Positions 7,500 to 12,838 of a DNA stretch of 13,955 bases are shown here, piece after piece. The notes beneath the pieces were generated by a model, which was not told the origin of the DNA, ran no database searches, and saw only the letters and a list, made by a program, of their open reading frames with translations. Position 1 is the stretch's first letter, and every line of letters starts with the position of its first letter. Origin of the DNA: Phyllobacteriaceae bacterium (GTDB lineage: Bacteria; Pseudomonadota; Alphaproteobacteria; Rhizobiales; Ancalomicrobiaceae); the NCBI GenBank assembly GCA_012517025.1, contig JAAYVT010000220.1, positions 1-13,955 on the forward strand, written 5' to 3'. A program made the position numbers and the translations under genes.

Positions 7500-7826
7500 A
7501 TGTCCGACATTCAGGCCGAGATCGATTCCGTCGTGAAGTCCAACGACGTGCTGCTGTTCATGAAGGGCACCCCGAAGATGCCGCAGTGCGGCTTCTCCGG
7601 TCAGGTCGTTCAGATCCTCAATCACCTCGGCGTGCCCTTCAAGGGCGTCAACATCCTGGAGAGCGACGAGCTGCGCCAGGGCGTGAAGGACTATTCCAAC
7701 TGGCCGACCTTCCCGCAGCTCTACGTCAAGGGCGAGTTCGTCGGCGGCGCCGACATCACCCGCGAGATGTTCCAGGCCGGCGAGCTGCAGACCCTGCTCA
7801 AGGAAAAGGGCCTCGTCGCCGCCTGA
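7500..7826 (+). CDS. grxD: Monothiol glutaredoxin, CGFS type (Grx4/GrxD)
   Basis: This 108-residue single-domain monothiol glutaredoxin coordinates a [2Fe-2S] cluster with glutathione and exchanges clusters with BolA. The active site is CGFS with Cys30, in MPQCGFSG. The glutathione-binding elements are visible: Lys22 in MKGTP, the cis-Pro segment NWPTFPQLYVKGEFVGG (67-83) and the following Asp of GGADI. The ATG at 7500 is preceded by AAAGGAAC. It is the last gene of the purS-purQ-purL-bolA-grxD cluster and is followed by a clear terminator. Its C-terminus (KEKGLVAA) is typical of alphaproteobacterial members, so the gene appears intact. Confidence 0.96.
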   Translation: MSDIQAEIDSVVKSNDVLLFMKGTPKMPQCGFSGQVVQILNHLGVPFKGVNILESDELRQGVKDYSNWPTFPQLYVKGEFVGGADITREMFQAGELQTLLKEKGLVAA

Positions 7827-7853
7827 GCGACGCCGAACCATCCAGAATCGACG

Positions 7854-7881
7854 AAGGCCGGAGAGCAATCTCCGGCCTTTT
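7854..7881 (+). terminator. Intrinsic terminator after grxD
   Basis: A perfect 11-bp stem (7854-7864 with 7869-7879) is closed by a GCAA tetraloop of the stable GNRA type and runs into TTTT (7878-7881). It lies 28 bases after the grxD stop and ends the purine/BolA cluster. It also lies beyond the stop of the convergent regulator gene. Confidence 0.85.
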
Positions 7882-7903
7882 CGCGTTCATCCCCGATCGC
7901 CGC

Positions 7904-8356
7904 TCAATGCTCGTGGCCGCAGCCGCAGCCCGGGCCGTGGCTGTGCAGACCGTGCGGTTCGGCCTCGATCGCCTCGCCGCGGCAGGCCGCGCACAGGCCG
8001 CGGACCTCGATCGTCCGCCCCGCGATCGCGAAGCCCGCCGCCGTCGCCGCCGCGCCGAGCAGGGCGTCGATGCCCTCCGCCGACCATTCCTCGACCCGCC
8101 GGCACGCCGTGCACACCGCGAACACCGTGCCTTTGGCGTGATCGCGGCCGCAGCAGGCGAAATAGGCGTTGAGCCCCTCCAACCGATGGATCTGCCCCGC
8201 CTTCTCCAGCCGCTCCAACGCCCGGTAGACCACCGGCGGCGACTGGATGCCCTGCGGCCGCAGACGGTCGAGCACCTGATAGGCGCTCATCGGCGTCTCC
8301 GCCTCGCGCAGCACCGTCAGAACCGCTTCGTCGCTCGCCGACCGAGGTCGCGCCAT
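7904..8356 (-). CDS. zur: Fur family transcriptional regulator, Zur-like
   Basis: This 150-residue protein has the Fur-family architecture: an N-terminal winged helix (AYQVLDRLRPQGIQSPPVVYR at about 25-45) and a C-terminal metal-binding dimerisation domain. The helix is closest to Zur: RLRPxG..xPPxVYRAL and HRLEGLNAYFAC are Zur-style rather than Fur- or PerR-style. Cys82/Cys85 (CTAC) and Cys122/Cys125 (CAAC) make the structural zinc site, and His73 and Cys68/Cys69 are candidates for regulatory zinc. The C-terminus is a His/Cys-rich tail (four His and two Cys in the last 14 residues). It is predicted to repress zinc-uptake genes when zinc is sufficient. No znuABC genes are in the window, so it stands alone here. 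CGGAGAG precedes the ATG at 8356. Fur-family membership is certain; the Zur subtype is likely. Confidence 0.85.
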   Translation of the reverse strand: MARPRSASDEAVLTVLREAETPMSAYQVLDRLRPQGIQSPPVVYRALERLEKAGQIHRLEGLNAYFACCGRDHAKGTVFAVCTACRRVEEWSAEGIDALLGAAATAAGFAIAGRTIEVRGLCAACRGEAIEAEPHGLHSHGPGCGCGHEH

Positions 8357-8533
8357 GTCGCTCTCCGCGCTGCCCGCCCGCGGCGAGCCGAGACCTCGCC
8401 CACCACGGGCGATCTCCCCGCCAGCATAGGCGATCCCTCGTCCCTCGTCAGCGGTGTGAATTTTTCCGCACTACCTGCGAACGATTCGCACGCTTCCGGA
8501 GTGACGTCGCGTCGCGAGACGGTTCTTTCAGAA

Positions 8534-8547
8534 CGAAAGATCTTTCG
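8534..8547. promoter_or_regulatory. 14-bp palindrome, candidate operator
   Basis: CGAAAGATCTTTCG is a perfect palindrome. An extra CTTTC at 8525-8529 makes three alternating half-sites (CTTTC, GAAAG, CTTTC). It lies 178 bases upstream of the zur start on one side and 315 bases upstream of the small gene on the other. The binding protein is unknown. Confidence 0.4.
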
Positions 8548-8847
8548 AGAAAATTTGATCCAAGCCCCTGAAATCGTGTGCAATCTTTTCCGTTGCGTCG
8601 GTCGCGGAAGAATGACATCTTGGCTTCGGCTCCCCGAAAGAACGATCCTCGAGATCGCCCGATCGGAGGCCGAAAGCCTCTTTCCGCAACCGAAACACGA
8701 CATGGCGCCGGTCACGATGCCGTCACGTTTCGTCCGTAGGAACAGAGTGTAGGTCAACTCGAACGCACCGCGCCGTCGCTCGACGACGCAATCTGCACCG
8801 GAAGGAGTATCGCGAGGGGTCGGCTGCGGGATGCACGTCGACCGGCG

Positions 8848-8856
8848 AAAAGGAGG
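8848..8856 (+). promoter_or_regulatory. Near-perfect Shine-Dalgarno of the small gene
   Basis: AAAAGGAGG ends 5 bases before the ATG at 8862. It is much stronger than the ribosome binding sites of the neighbouring genes and suggests high translation. Confidence 0.75.
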
Positions 8857-8861
8857 TTCCC

Positions 8862-9086
8862 ATGGGACGGACTGTCATGCCCACCCCTGACGTCGTCGAT
8901 CTGCGGGATTGGACAGATCCCTGCATCGAGCCGACGCTCAACGAGCTTCTCGCCGACCCGATGATGGACCTCGTATTCCGTTCGGACAAATTGCGCCGAG
9001 AAAACGTCGAATCTTTCCTGAAGACGCAAGCGACGCGTCTCGCCGCGATGCCGCGCGCCTGGGAATCGATCTGCCGCTGCGCCTGA
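8862..9086 (+). CDS. Small protein of unknown function (74 aa)
   Basis: No function is recognised. The 74-residue acidic-then-basic protein has no signal peptide or membrane segment and is probably cytoplasmic. An N-terminal linker rich in Pro and Asp (MPTPDVVDLRDWTDP) precedes a predicted helical part with LNELLADPMMDLVFRSDKLR (27-46) and VESFLKTQATRL (49-60). The layout of a DPxMxLVxxxD stretch followed by a short helix resembles many small alphaproteobacterial hypothetical proteins; that comparison is from memory and not a named family. Two cysteines sit in the last four residues (ICRCA), plus Cys21. It is supported as a real gene by the near-perfect Shine-Dalgarno at the ideal spacing and by a clean terminator 26 bases after the stop. 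It stands alone as a single-gene transcription unit. A second in-frame ATG at 8877 is possible but lacks such a site. Confidence 0.8.
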   Translation: MGRTVMPTPDVVDLRDWTDPCIEPTLNELLADPMMDLVFRSDKLRRENVESFLKTQATRLAAMPRAWESICRCA

Positions 9087-9112
9087 TCCCTCTCGGGTCT
9101 CTCCGTCGAGCC

Positions 9113-9143
9113 GACGCCGCGCCTCCGCGCGGCGTCTTCGTTT
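9113..9143 (+). terminator. Intrinsic terminator of the small gene
   Basis: A perfect 10-bp stem GACGCCGCGC/GCGCGGCGTC (9113-9122 with 9127-9136) with a 4-base loop is followed by TTCGTTT. It closes the small gene at 8862-9086. Confidence 0.75.
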
Positions 9144-9260
9144 CAACCGCCGCGACGCGTCGCCGTGCCCCTGCCCACCCGTGACGACGGATGGTGTCGC
9201 GTCACCGCCGATTTGCGCCGTCGAGCCGACCGCGCCTCGGAGCCCCACCCCCGAAACGAC

Positions 9261-9290
9261 GAAGGCCGCCGGATTGCTCCGGCGGCCTTC
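9261..9290 (-). terminator. Intrinsic terminator of rpsD
   Basis: A perfect 13-bp stem (9261-9273 with 9278-9290). On the minus strand the loop is GCAA, the same GNRA-type loop as the grxD terminator, and the stem is followed by GTCGTTTC. It lies 25 bases past the rpsD stop. Confidence 0.8.
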
Positions 9291-9314
9291 GCATGTTCGA
9301 TTTCGGCGAACCGA

Positions 9315-9932
9315 TCAGCGCGAGTAGAACTCGACGACCAGGTTCGGCTCCATCTGCACCGGGTACGGTACGTCGGAGAGGCCCGGCACGCGCACGAACT
9401 TGGCGATCATCTTGCCGTGATCGACCTCGAGATACTCCGGCACGTCGCGCTCACCCGACTGGGCGGCCTCGAGCACCAGGGCGAGCTGCTTGGAGGCTTC
9501 CTTGACCTCGATCACGTCGCCGACCTTGATGCGGAACGACGCCACGTTGACGCGGCGGCCGTTGACCTTGACGTGGCCGTGGTTGATGAACTGACGGGCG
9601 GCGAACACGGTCGGCACGAACTTGGCGCGATAGACGATCGCGTCGAGACGACGCTCGAGCAGGCCGATCAGATTCTCCGACGAGTCGCCCTTGAGACGCA
9701 GCGCTTCCTGATAGGTGCGCTTGAACTGCTTCTCGGAGATGTTGCCGTAGTAGCCCTTGAGCTTCTGCTTGGCCTTCAGCTGCTGGCCGAAGTCCGAGAG
9801 CTTGCCCTTGCGGCGCTGGCCGTGCTGGCCCGGGCCGTATTCGCGCTTGGCGACCGGGGACTTGCCACGGCCCCAGATGTTCTCGCCCATACGGCGATCG
9901 ATCTTGTATTTCGCGGAATGACGCTTCGACAT
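9315..9932 (-). CDS. rpsD: 30S ribosomal protein S4
   Basis: S4 is a primary 16S rRNA-binding protein that nucleates 30S assembly. At 205 residues it is full length. The N-terminal domain (SKRHSAKYKIDRRMGENIWG at 2-21, then GRGKSPVAKREYGPGQHG) is the cysteine-free form, with no zinc knuckle. The S4 RNA-binding domain runs from about 93 to 155 with RRLDAIVYRAKF and FINHGHVKVNGRRV (115-128). The C-terminus ends MEPNLVVEFYSR. The ATG at 9932 has only a modest GAGA ahead of it; an open frame further upstream is not used because this N-terminus matches the family exactly. Unlike in E. coli, it is not in the alpha operon but stands alone, as is usual in alphaproteobacteria. No clear promoter was recognised in the 130 bases upstream. 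Confidence 0.97.
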   Translation of the reverse strand: MSKRHSAKYKIDRRMGENIWGRGKSPVAKREYGPGQHGQRRKGKLSDFGQQLKAKQKLKGYYGNISEKQFKRTYQEALRLKGDSSENLIGLLERRLDAIVYRAKFVPTVFAARQFINHGHVKVNGRRVNVASFRIKVGDVIEVKEASKQLALVLEAAQSGERDVPEYLEVDHGKMIAKFVRVPGLSDVPYPVQMEPNLVVEFYSR

Positions 9933-10062
9933 CGCGGTCTCACGTTGGTTGGCGGGAACGGTCGCCCGTCCCTCGTTTCTGGTCGAGAGCGCGCCCTCCT
10001 CTGCGCCTGTTCGGCGCCGACAGGACCACTCCGAGCGTTTCGGCGGGTCCACGGGAGCACAT

Positions 10063-10095
10063 GAAGAAACGTCGCGGACCAGAGATCCGCGACGT
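10063..10095 (-). terminator. Intrinsic terminator of the Sel1-repeat gene
   Basis: A perfect 10-bp stem ACGTCGCGGA/TCCGCGACGT (10069-10078 with 10086-10095) has a 7-base loop. On the minus strand it runs into TTTCTTC. It lies 32 bases beyond the stop of the gene at 10128-11252 and separates it from rpsD. Confidence 0.75.
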
Positions 10096-10127
10096 GGTGG
10101 GGGTCATAGAACTCCGTCGGACCGATG

Positions 10128-11252
10128 TCAACTCGCCCCAGGCGCCTTCGATCGGCCGCCGCGCAACGCGTCGACCTGCTTCATCTGATCGAGAAGCCGC
10201 AGTTCTTCCTGCTCGATCCGTTCGAGGCGCGGATCGAACCGCTCCGGGTGCGGGCAGGCCTTGCGACGCTCCCGTTGGCGATTCACCTCGCCTTGCGCCT
10301 CCTTGAAGGCCGGCACGTGGTTCGCCTGCGCCGGATCCTCGTCGTCGAAGTCCCTGGCGCCGCCGGCGCCCGCCGACGACACGCGGGTCGCGAGAGGCTT
10401 GGCGACCGCGTCCCGCATCCACGTCTCCGGATCCGAAACCCGGAGCACCATGTCTTTGAGGAGGATACGGAAGTCGACGTCGATCCCTCGCCCGCGAAAG
10501 CGCGTCCGCGCCAGCACGAGCTCTCGCATGTCCTCCTCCGCCGGCGCCTTCACCAGCGGCAGCCAACTCCGCACTTCCGATTCCATGCATTCGACAACGA
10601 TGTCGTCGTAGTGCTTGATCCTGGCCGCTTCGAGATTGAAGGCGGCGACCGGCGAGCCGGCGTCGTAGGCGACGAGAAACCACTTCCGCGCCGCCGCCTC
10701 GTCCTTCCGCTCGATGATCCCGAACCGATACATCGAGGCGAGATTGTTGGCTGCCGGCGCGAACCCCGCCGCCGCCGCCTCGGCGTACCACAAATAGGCG
10801 AGCGCCCGCGCGTTCTCCGGCGTCGGCGTCGCGCCCGCCGCCGTCGACCGCGCGTCGACCAGCGCCTCGAACGCCTCCCCGCTCGGTAGACCGTTCACCC
10901 GGGCCTGTTCCTCCTCGCGGAGCGGCCGCCCCGCCTCGAGCGCCCGCCCGACCGCCGCCCGATAGATCTCCTCGTGGTGCCAACCGAGGTGGAACATCGC
11001 CGTGCGATCGCCGACCCGCGCCAGGCGGCGCAACGTCGTCACCCCCTGCGCCGGGTCGCCCACTCGGAAATAGAGCTCGGCCTGCGCCCGCATCCGTTGC
11101 CGACACGGGTCGTCGACCGGATCGCACGTCACCCGCGGCACGAACAACGAGGCGATCGGCACGCCGGTCGCGCGCGATTGGTAGATCAGGAACGCGCCGA
11201 ACCCCACCGAGAAGGCGAGCGGAACCGCCACGAACATCGTTGCCTTGGCCAT
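10128..11252 (-). CDS. Membrane-anchored Sel1-repeat protein
   Basis: This 374-residue protein is not matched to a named gene. It begins with a short basic N-terminus and one hydrophobic segment (MFVAVPLAFSVGFGAFLIY, 6-24), probably an uncleaved anchor that leaves the rest in the periplasm. Two Sel1-like repeats are visible: about 146-180 (ARALAYLWYAEAAAAGFAPAANNLASMYRFG) and 181-213 (KDEAAARKWFLVAYDAGSPVAAFNL). A degenerate one may lie near 82-100 (GDRTAMFHLGW). Such repeats form alpha-solenoids that bind other proteins, often in envelope assembly or signalling. The C-terminal third is charged and Arg/Glu-rich (about 317-366), with coiled-coil-like stretches. Cysteines at 43 and 50 (CDPVDDPC) could form a disulfide. 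GGGGAGG precedes the ATG at 11252. It lies between rpsD and murI on their strand but has its own terminator. Confidence is high that it is a gene and moderate for the repeat call. Confidence 0.8.
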   Translation of the reverse strand: MAKATMFVAVPLAFSVGFGAFLIYQSRATGVPIASLFVPRVTCDPVDDPCRQRMRAQAELYFRVGDPAQGVTTLRRLARVGDRTAMFHLGWHHEEIYRAAVGRALEAGRPLREEEQARVNGLPSGEAFEALVDARSTAAGATPTPENARALAYLWYAEAAAAGFAPAANNLASMYRFGIIERKDEAAARKWFLVAYDAGSPVAAFNLEAARIKHYDDIVVECMESEVRSWLPLVKAPAEEDMRELVLARTRFRGRGIDVDFRILLKDMVLRVSDPETWMRDAVAKPLATRVSSAGAGGARDFDDEDPAQANHVPAFKEAQGEVNRQRERRKACPHPERFDPRLERIEQEELRLLDQMKQVDALRGGRSKAPGAS

Positions 11253-11361
11253 GCGACCTCCCCGTCGGCGCTTCGAACCGAAGCTCGACGATTAGGATGG
11301 AAACATTGCCACAACCTTGACGTTCATTTAGCGAATTCGTGCCATCCTGCGCGTCGGCCGC

Positions 11362-12216
11362 TCAGGCGCTCAACGACAACGCCGCCAGAAGCTCCACCAG
11401 CTCCCCGGAGGGCGCGGTGCCGGAGGTGAACACGGCGCGGCCGCGGCCGCACGCGGACCCCGCCCGGGCCGGGCCGACCAGCTGCACCACCCGCCGCGCG
11501 ATCGCCGGCGCCGGGTCGATCCACTCGACCGGCCACGGCGCCGTGCGCCGGAAGCTGTCGAGCAGAAACGGATAGTGCGTGCAGGCGAGCACCACCCGGT
11601 CGGTGCGGCGTGCCCCGTGTTTGCGGAAACAGGGGCGGATCTCGGCGGCGACGTCGGCGTCCGCGATCGGCAGCCCGCGCATGTGCGCCTCGGCGAGGCC
11701 GGCGAGCCGGGTCGAGCCGACCAGCGTCACCTCGAGGTGACTGGCGTAGGTGTCGATCAGCGCATGCGTGTAGTCGCGCGCGACGGTGCCGACGGTGGCG
11801 AGCACCGAGATCATGCCGGAGCGCGTCGTCGAGGCGGCCGGTTTGATCGCCGGCACGGTGCCGACGAAGGTGGTCGAATAGGTCGAGCGCAGCGACGGCA
11901 GCACCAGCGTCGAGGCGGTGTTGCAGGCGATCACGAAGAGATCGGGCGCATGGGTGGCGATCAGCTCGCCGGCGAGCGCGACGATTCGCGTCGTCAACGC
12001 CGCCTCTTCCCAGGCGCCGTAGGGAAAGCCGGCGTCGTCGGCGACGTAGGTGAGTTCGGCGTCGGGTCGCGCCGCTCGGATCTCGCGCGCCACCGACAAT
12101 CCGCCGATGCCGCTGTCGAACACCAGGATGCGCGTCGGACGATGCGGCGCCAGCCCGCTCTCCCACCCGTCGAGACCCGACGACCGGGAGGGGACCGCGA
12201 TTTCGCCGTCGATCAT
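11362..12216 (-). CDS. murI: Glutamate racemase
   Basis: MurI converts L- to D-glutamate for peptidoglycan precursors in the cytoplasm. The 284-residue protein has all catalytic landmarks of the Asp/Glu racemase superfamily: FDSGIGG with Asp34 (33-39), the first catalytic Cys98 in ACNTAS, and the second, Cys212, in ACTHYP. DDAGFPYG (60-67) is the substrate-binding loop, with D-A in place of the usual K. The start at 12216 is chosen because AAGGAG lies about 7 bases ahead and the resulting length suits the family. An in-frame extension to 12333 would add 39 low-complexity residues and is rejected. The N-terminus before the barrel (about 26 residues) is slightly long. The Sel1-repeat gene starts 109 bases downstream on the same strand, without a visible terminator between them, so partial co-transcription is possible. 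Confidence 0.95.
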   Translation of the reverse strand: MIDGEIAVPSRSSGLDGWESGLAPHRPTRILVFDSGIGGLSVAREIRAARPDAELTYVADDAGFPYGAWEEAALTTRIVALAGELIATHAPDLFVIACNTASTLVLPSLRSTYSTTFVGTVPAIKPAASTTRSGMISVLATVGTVARDYTHALIDTYASHLEVTLVGSTRLAGLAEAHMRGLPIADADVAAEIRPCFRKHGARRTDRVVLACTHYPFLLDSFRRTAPWPVEWIDPAPAIARRVVQLVGPARAGSACGRGRAVFTSGTAPSGELVELLAALSLSA

Positions 12217-12346
12217 GCGTTTTCTCCTTCGCCGCCCACCGGCGACGGTCCCGATCGTTCCCGAAGAAGAAGGAGAAGGTGGGGCGCGGATGCGACGCAG
12301 AACCTTCTCATCACCCGGCCCCGCACGAGACAATGACCGGACACGG

Positions 12347-12390
12347 TTAAGACGAGGTTGAGGAAAGATTGACGAAAAATGAAGACGGAA
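12347..12390. repeat. Four 11-base phased units (CtrA-like half-sites)
   Basis: The units begin at 12347, 12358, 12369 and 12380: TTAAGACGAGG, TTGAGGAAAGA, TTGACGAAAAA, TGAAGACGGAA. The first two give TTAA-N7-TTGA, one base from the CtrA consensus TTAA-N7-TTAA. Eleven-base spacing is also typical of OmpR-family response regulator sites. Confidence 0.35.
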
Positions 12391-12405
12391 GAAGGGCTTC
12401 CGTCT
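12375..12405 (-). terminator. Stem-loop with T-run on the minus strand
   Basis: A perfect 9-bp stem AGACGGAAG/CTTCCGTCT (12383-12391 with 12397-12405), loop of 5. On the minus strand it is followed by TCATTTTTCG. No minus-strand gene lies directly before it; the nearest upstream minus gene is trmJ, beyond the small plus-strand gene. It may end the trmJ transcript. Confidence 0.45.
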
Positions 12406-12495
12406 CGCTTTCGGACTTCTCGCTCCGTCCGCCGCCGAGGTCGAAACGCGACGAATGCGGCAAACCAGCCTTGCGTTCGGTCCGCGTCGACGATT

Positions 12496-12523
12496 AAGGT
12501 GTAGTCTTATAAATATACAACTT
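12496..12523. promoter_or_regulatory. AT-rich imperfect inverted repeat, probable promoter/operator
   Basis: AAGGTGTA (12496-12503) and TACAACTT (12516-12523) are inverted copies with one mismatch, 12 bases apart, enclosing TATAAAT. The TATAAA (12508-12513) or TATACA (12514-12519) could be the -10 box for the gene at 12555; no good -35 box is seen. This suggests an activator- or repressor-controlled promoter. Confidence 0.4.
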
Positions 12524-12554
12524 TTAGATGTCGAGACTTTGCCGAGGTATTCCG

Positions 12555-12791
12555 ATGTCCATTCATCTCAAATCGACCGTCCTGGGCTTGGTCGTCGCGC
12601 TGGCGGCATCGTCCGCCATGGCCGAGGCATCGTCGCCTCCGACCGATCCGACCGCCCTCGCCAAATGGTGCCGTTCGCAGATCTACAAGCGCTACTCGCA
12701 CAGGGGCGCCGACGGAAAACGTCACCTGTTCAGAGAGTTCGTCGCCAGGTCGGTCAACGCGTGCATGACTTCGGGCGGAAAGACGCTTTGA
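12555..12791 (+). CDS. Small secreted protein with two cysteines
   Basis: No named family is recognised. The 78-residue precursor has a clear Sec signal peptide: HLK in the n-region, hydrophobic core TVLGLVVALAASS (8-20), and a cleavage site after AMA (residue 23). The mature part of about 55 residues is basic, with two cysteines only: Cys39 in KWCRSQIYKRY and Cys70 in VNACMTSGG. These probably form one disulfide in the periplasm. The middle (GADGKRHLFREFVARSV) looks helical and amphipathic. The pattern WCR...Y...DGKRH...C..GG recalls small exported proteins of other alphaproteobacteria, from memory only. The start at 12555 is chosen because GAGG lies 7 bases ahead and the signal peptide then has normal length; an in-frame ATG at 12528 is less likely. 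It stands alone behind an AT-rich promoter region, oriented against both neighbours. Confidence 0.75.
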   Translation: MSIHLKSTVLGLVVALAASSAMAEASSPPTDPTALAKWCRSQIYKRYSHRGADGKRHLFREFVARSVNACMTSGGKTL

Positions 12792-12799
12792 GGGCTCTC

Positions 12800-12838
12800 T
12801 GAACTTCGACCCGAATGCGTCGTGGTTCAATTTCCTTT
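12800..12838 (+). terminator. Possible terminator of the small secreted-protein gene
   Basis: TGAAC (12800-12804) pairs with GTTCA (12825-12829) and CGAC (12807-12810) with GTCG (12819-12822), leaving a small internal mismatch and an 8-base loop. TTTCCTTT follows. The stem overlaps the stop codon of the convergent trmJ gene. Moderate to weak. Confidence 0.35.

Larger units (their letters stand above)
8357..8861. other. Regulatory/non-coding region between zur and the small gene at 8862
   Basis: These 505 bases are visibly richer in A and T than the flanking genes and hold no convincing gene. They contain the 14-bp palindrome at 8534-8547 within alternating CTTTC/GAAAG half-sites, a segment able to fold (8604-8687), a short hairpin GAGGC/GCCTC with a CGAAA loop followed by TTT (8666-8683), and GTCAC direct repeats 11 bases apart (8709-8726). 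Open frames across the region lack family resemblance and do not show the codon usage of the neighbours. Confidence 0.6.
12217..12554. other. Divergent region between murI and the small secreted-protein gene
   Basis: These 338 bases contain no convincing gene. From left to right they hold the murI leader with a purine-rich tract (12263-12284), four 11-base phased units starting with TTAA (12347-12390), a 9-bp hairpin (12383-12405), and a distinctly AT-rich stretch (12494-12528) containing an imperfect inverted repeat and TATAAA/TATACA elements ahead of the gene at 12555. Confidence 0.6.

Noticed and set aside
7586..8752. 388-residue plus-strand frame over grxD, its terminator and zur
   Set aside because: It is out of frame with grxD, antisense to zur and read through an intrinsic terminator. 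Composition is typical of a GC artefact.
8317..8757. 146-residue minus-strand frame upstream of zur
   Set aside because: It overlaps the zur start in another frame, has no plausible ribosome binding site or family resemblance, and does not show the high-GC third-position usage of the real genes.
9165..10064. 299-residue plus-strand frame opposite rpsD
   Set aside because: It is a mirror of rpsD codon structure. The minus strand encodes full-length S4, and the frame runs through the rpsD terminator.
10125..10889. 254-residue plus-strand frame opposite the Sel1-repeat gene
   Set aside because: It is Arg-rich antisense shadow. The minus-strand gene has a good ribosome binding site, an N-terminal anchor and Sel1 repeats.
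12217..12333. 39-residue N-terminal extension of MurI
   Set aside because: The extension is low-complexity Arg/Ser/Pro. The ATG at 12216 has AAGGAG at ideal spacing and gives normal family length.
12501..12521. Possible Zur box (TTATA/TATA-type palindrome) before the secreted-protein gene
   Set aside because: The halves are separated by one base too many and the outer G/C positions do not match the TTATA-N-TATAA type consensus. It is kept only as an unassigned AT-rich inverted repeat.
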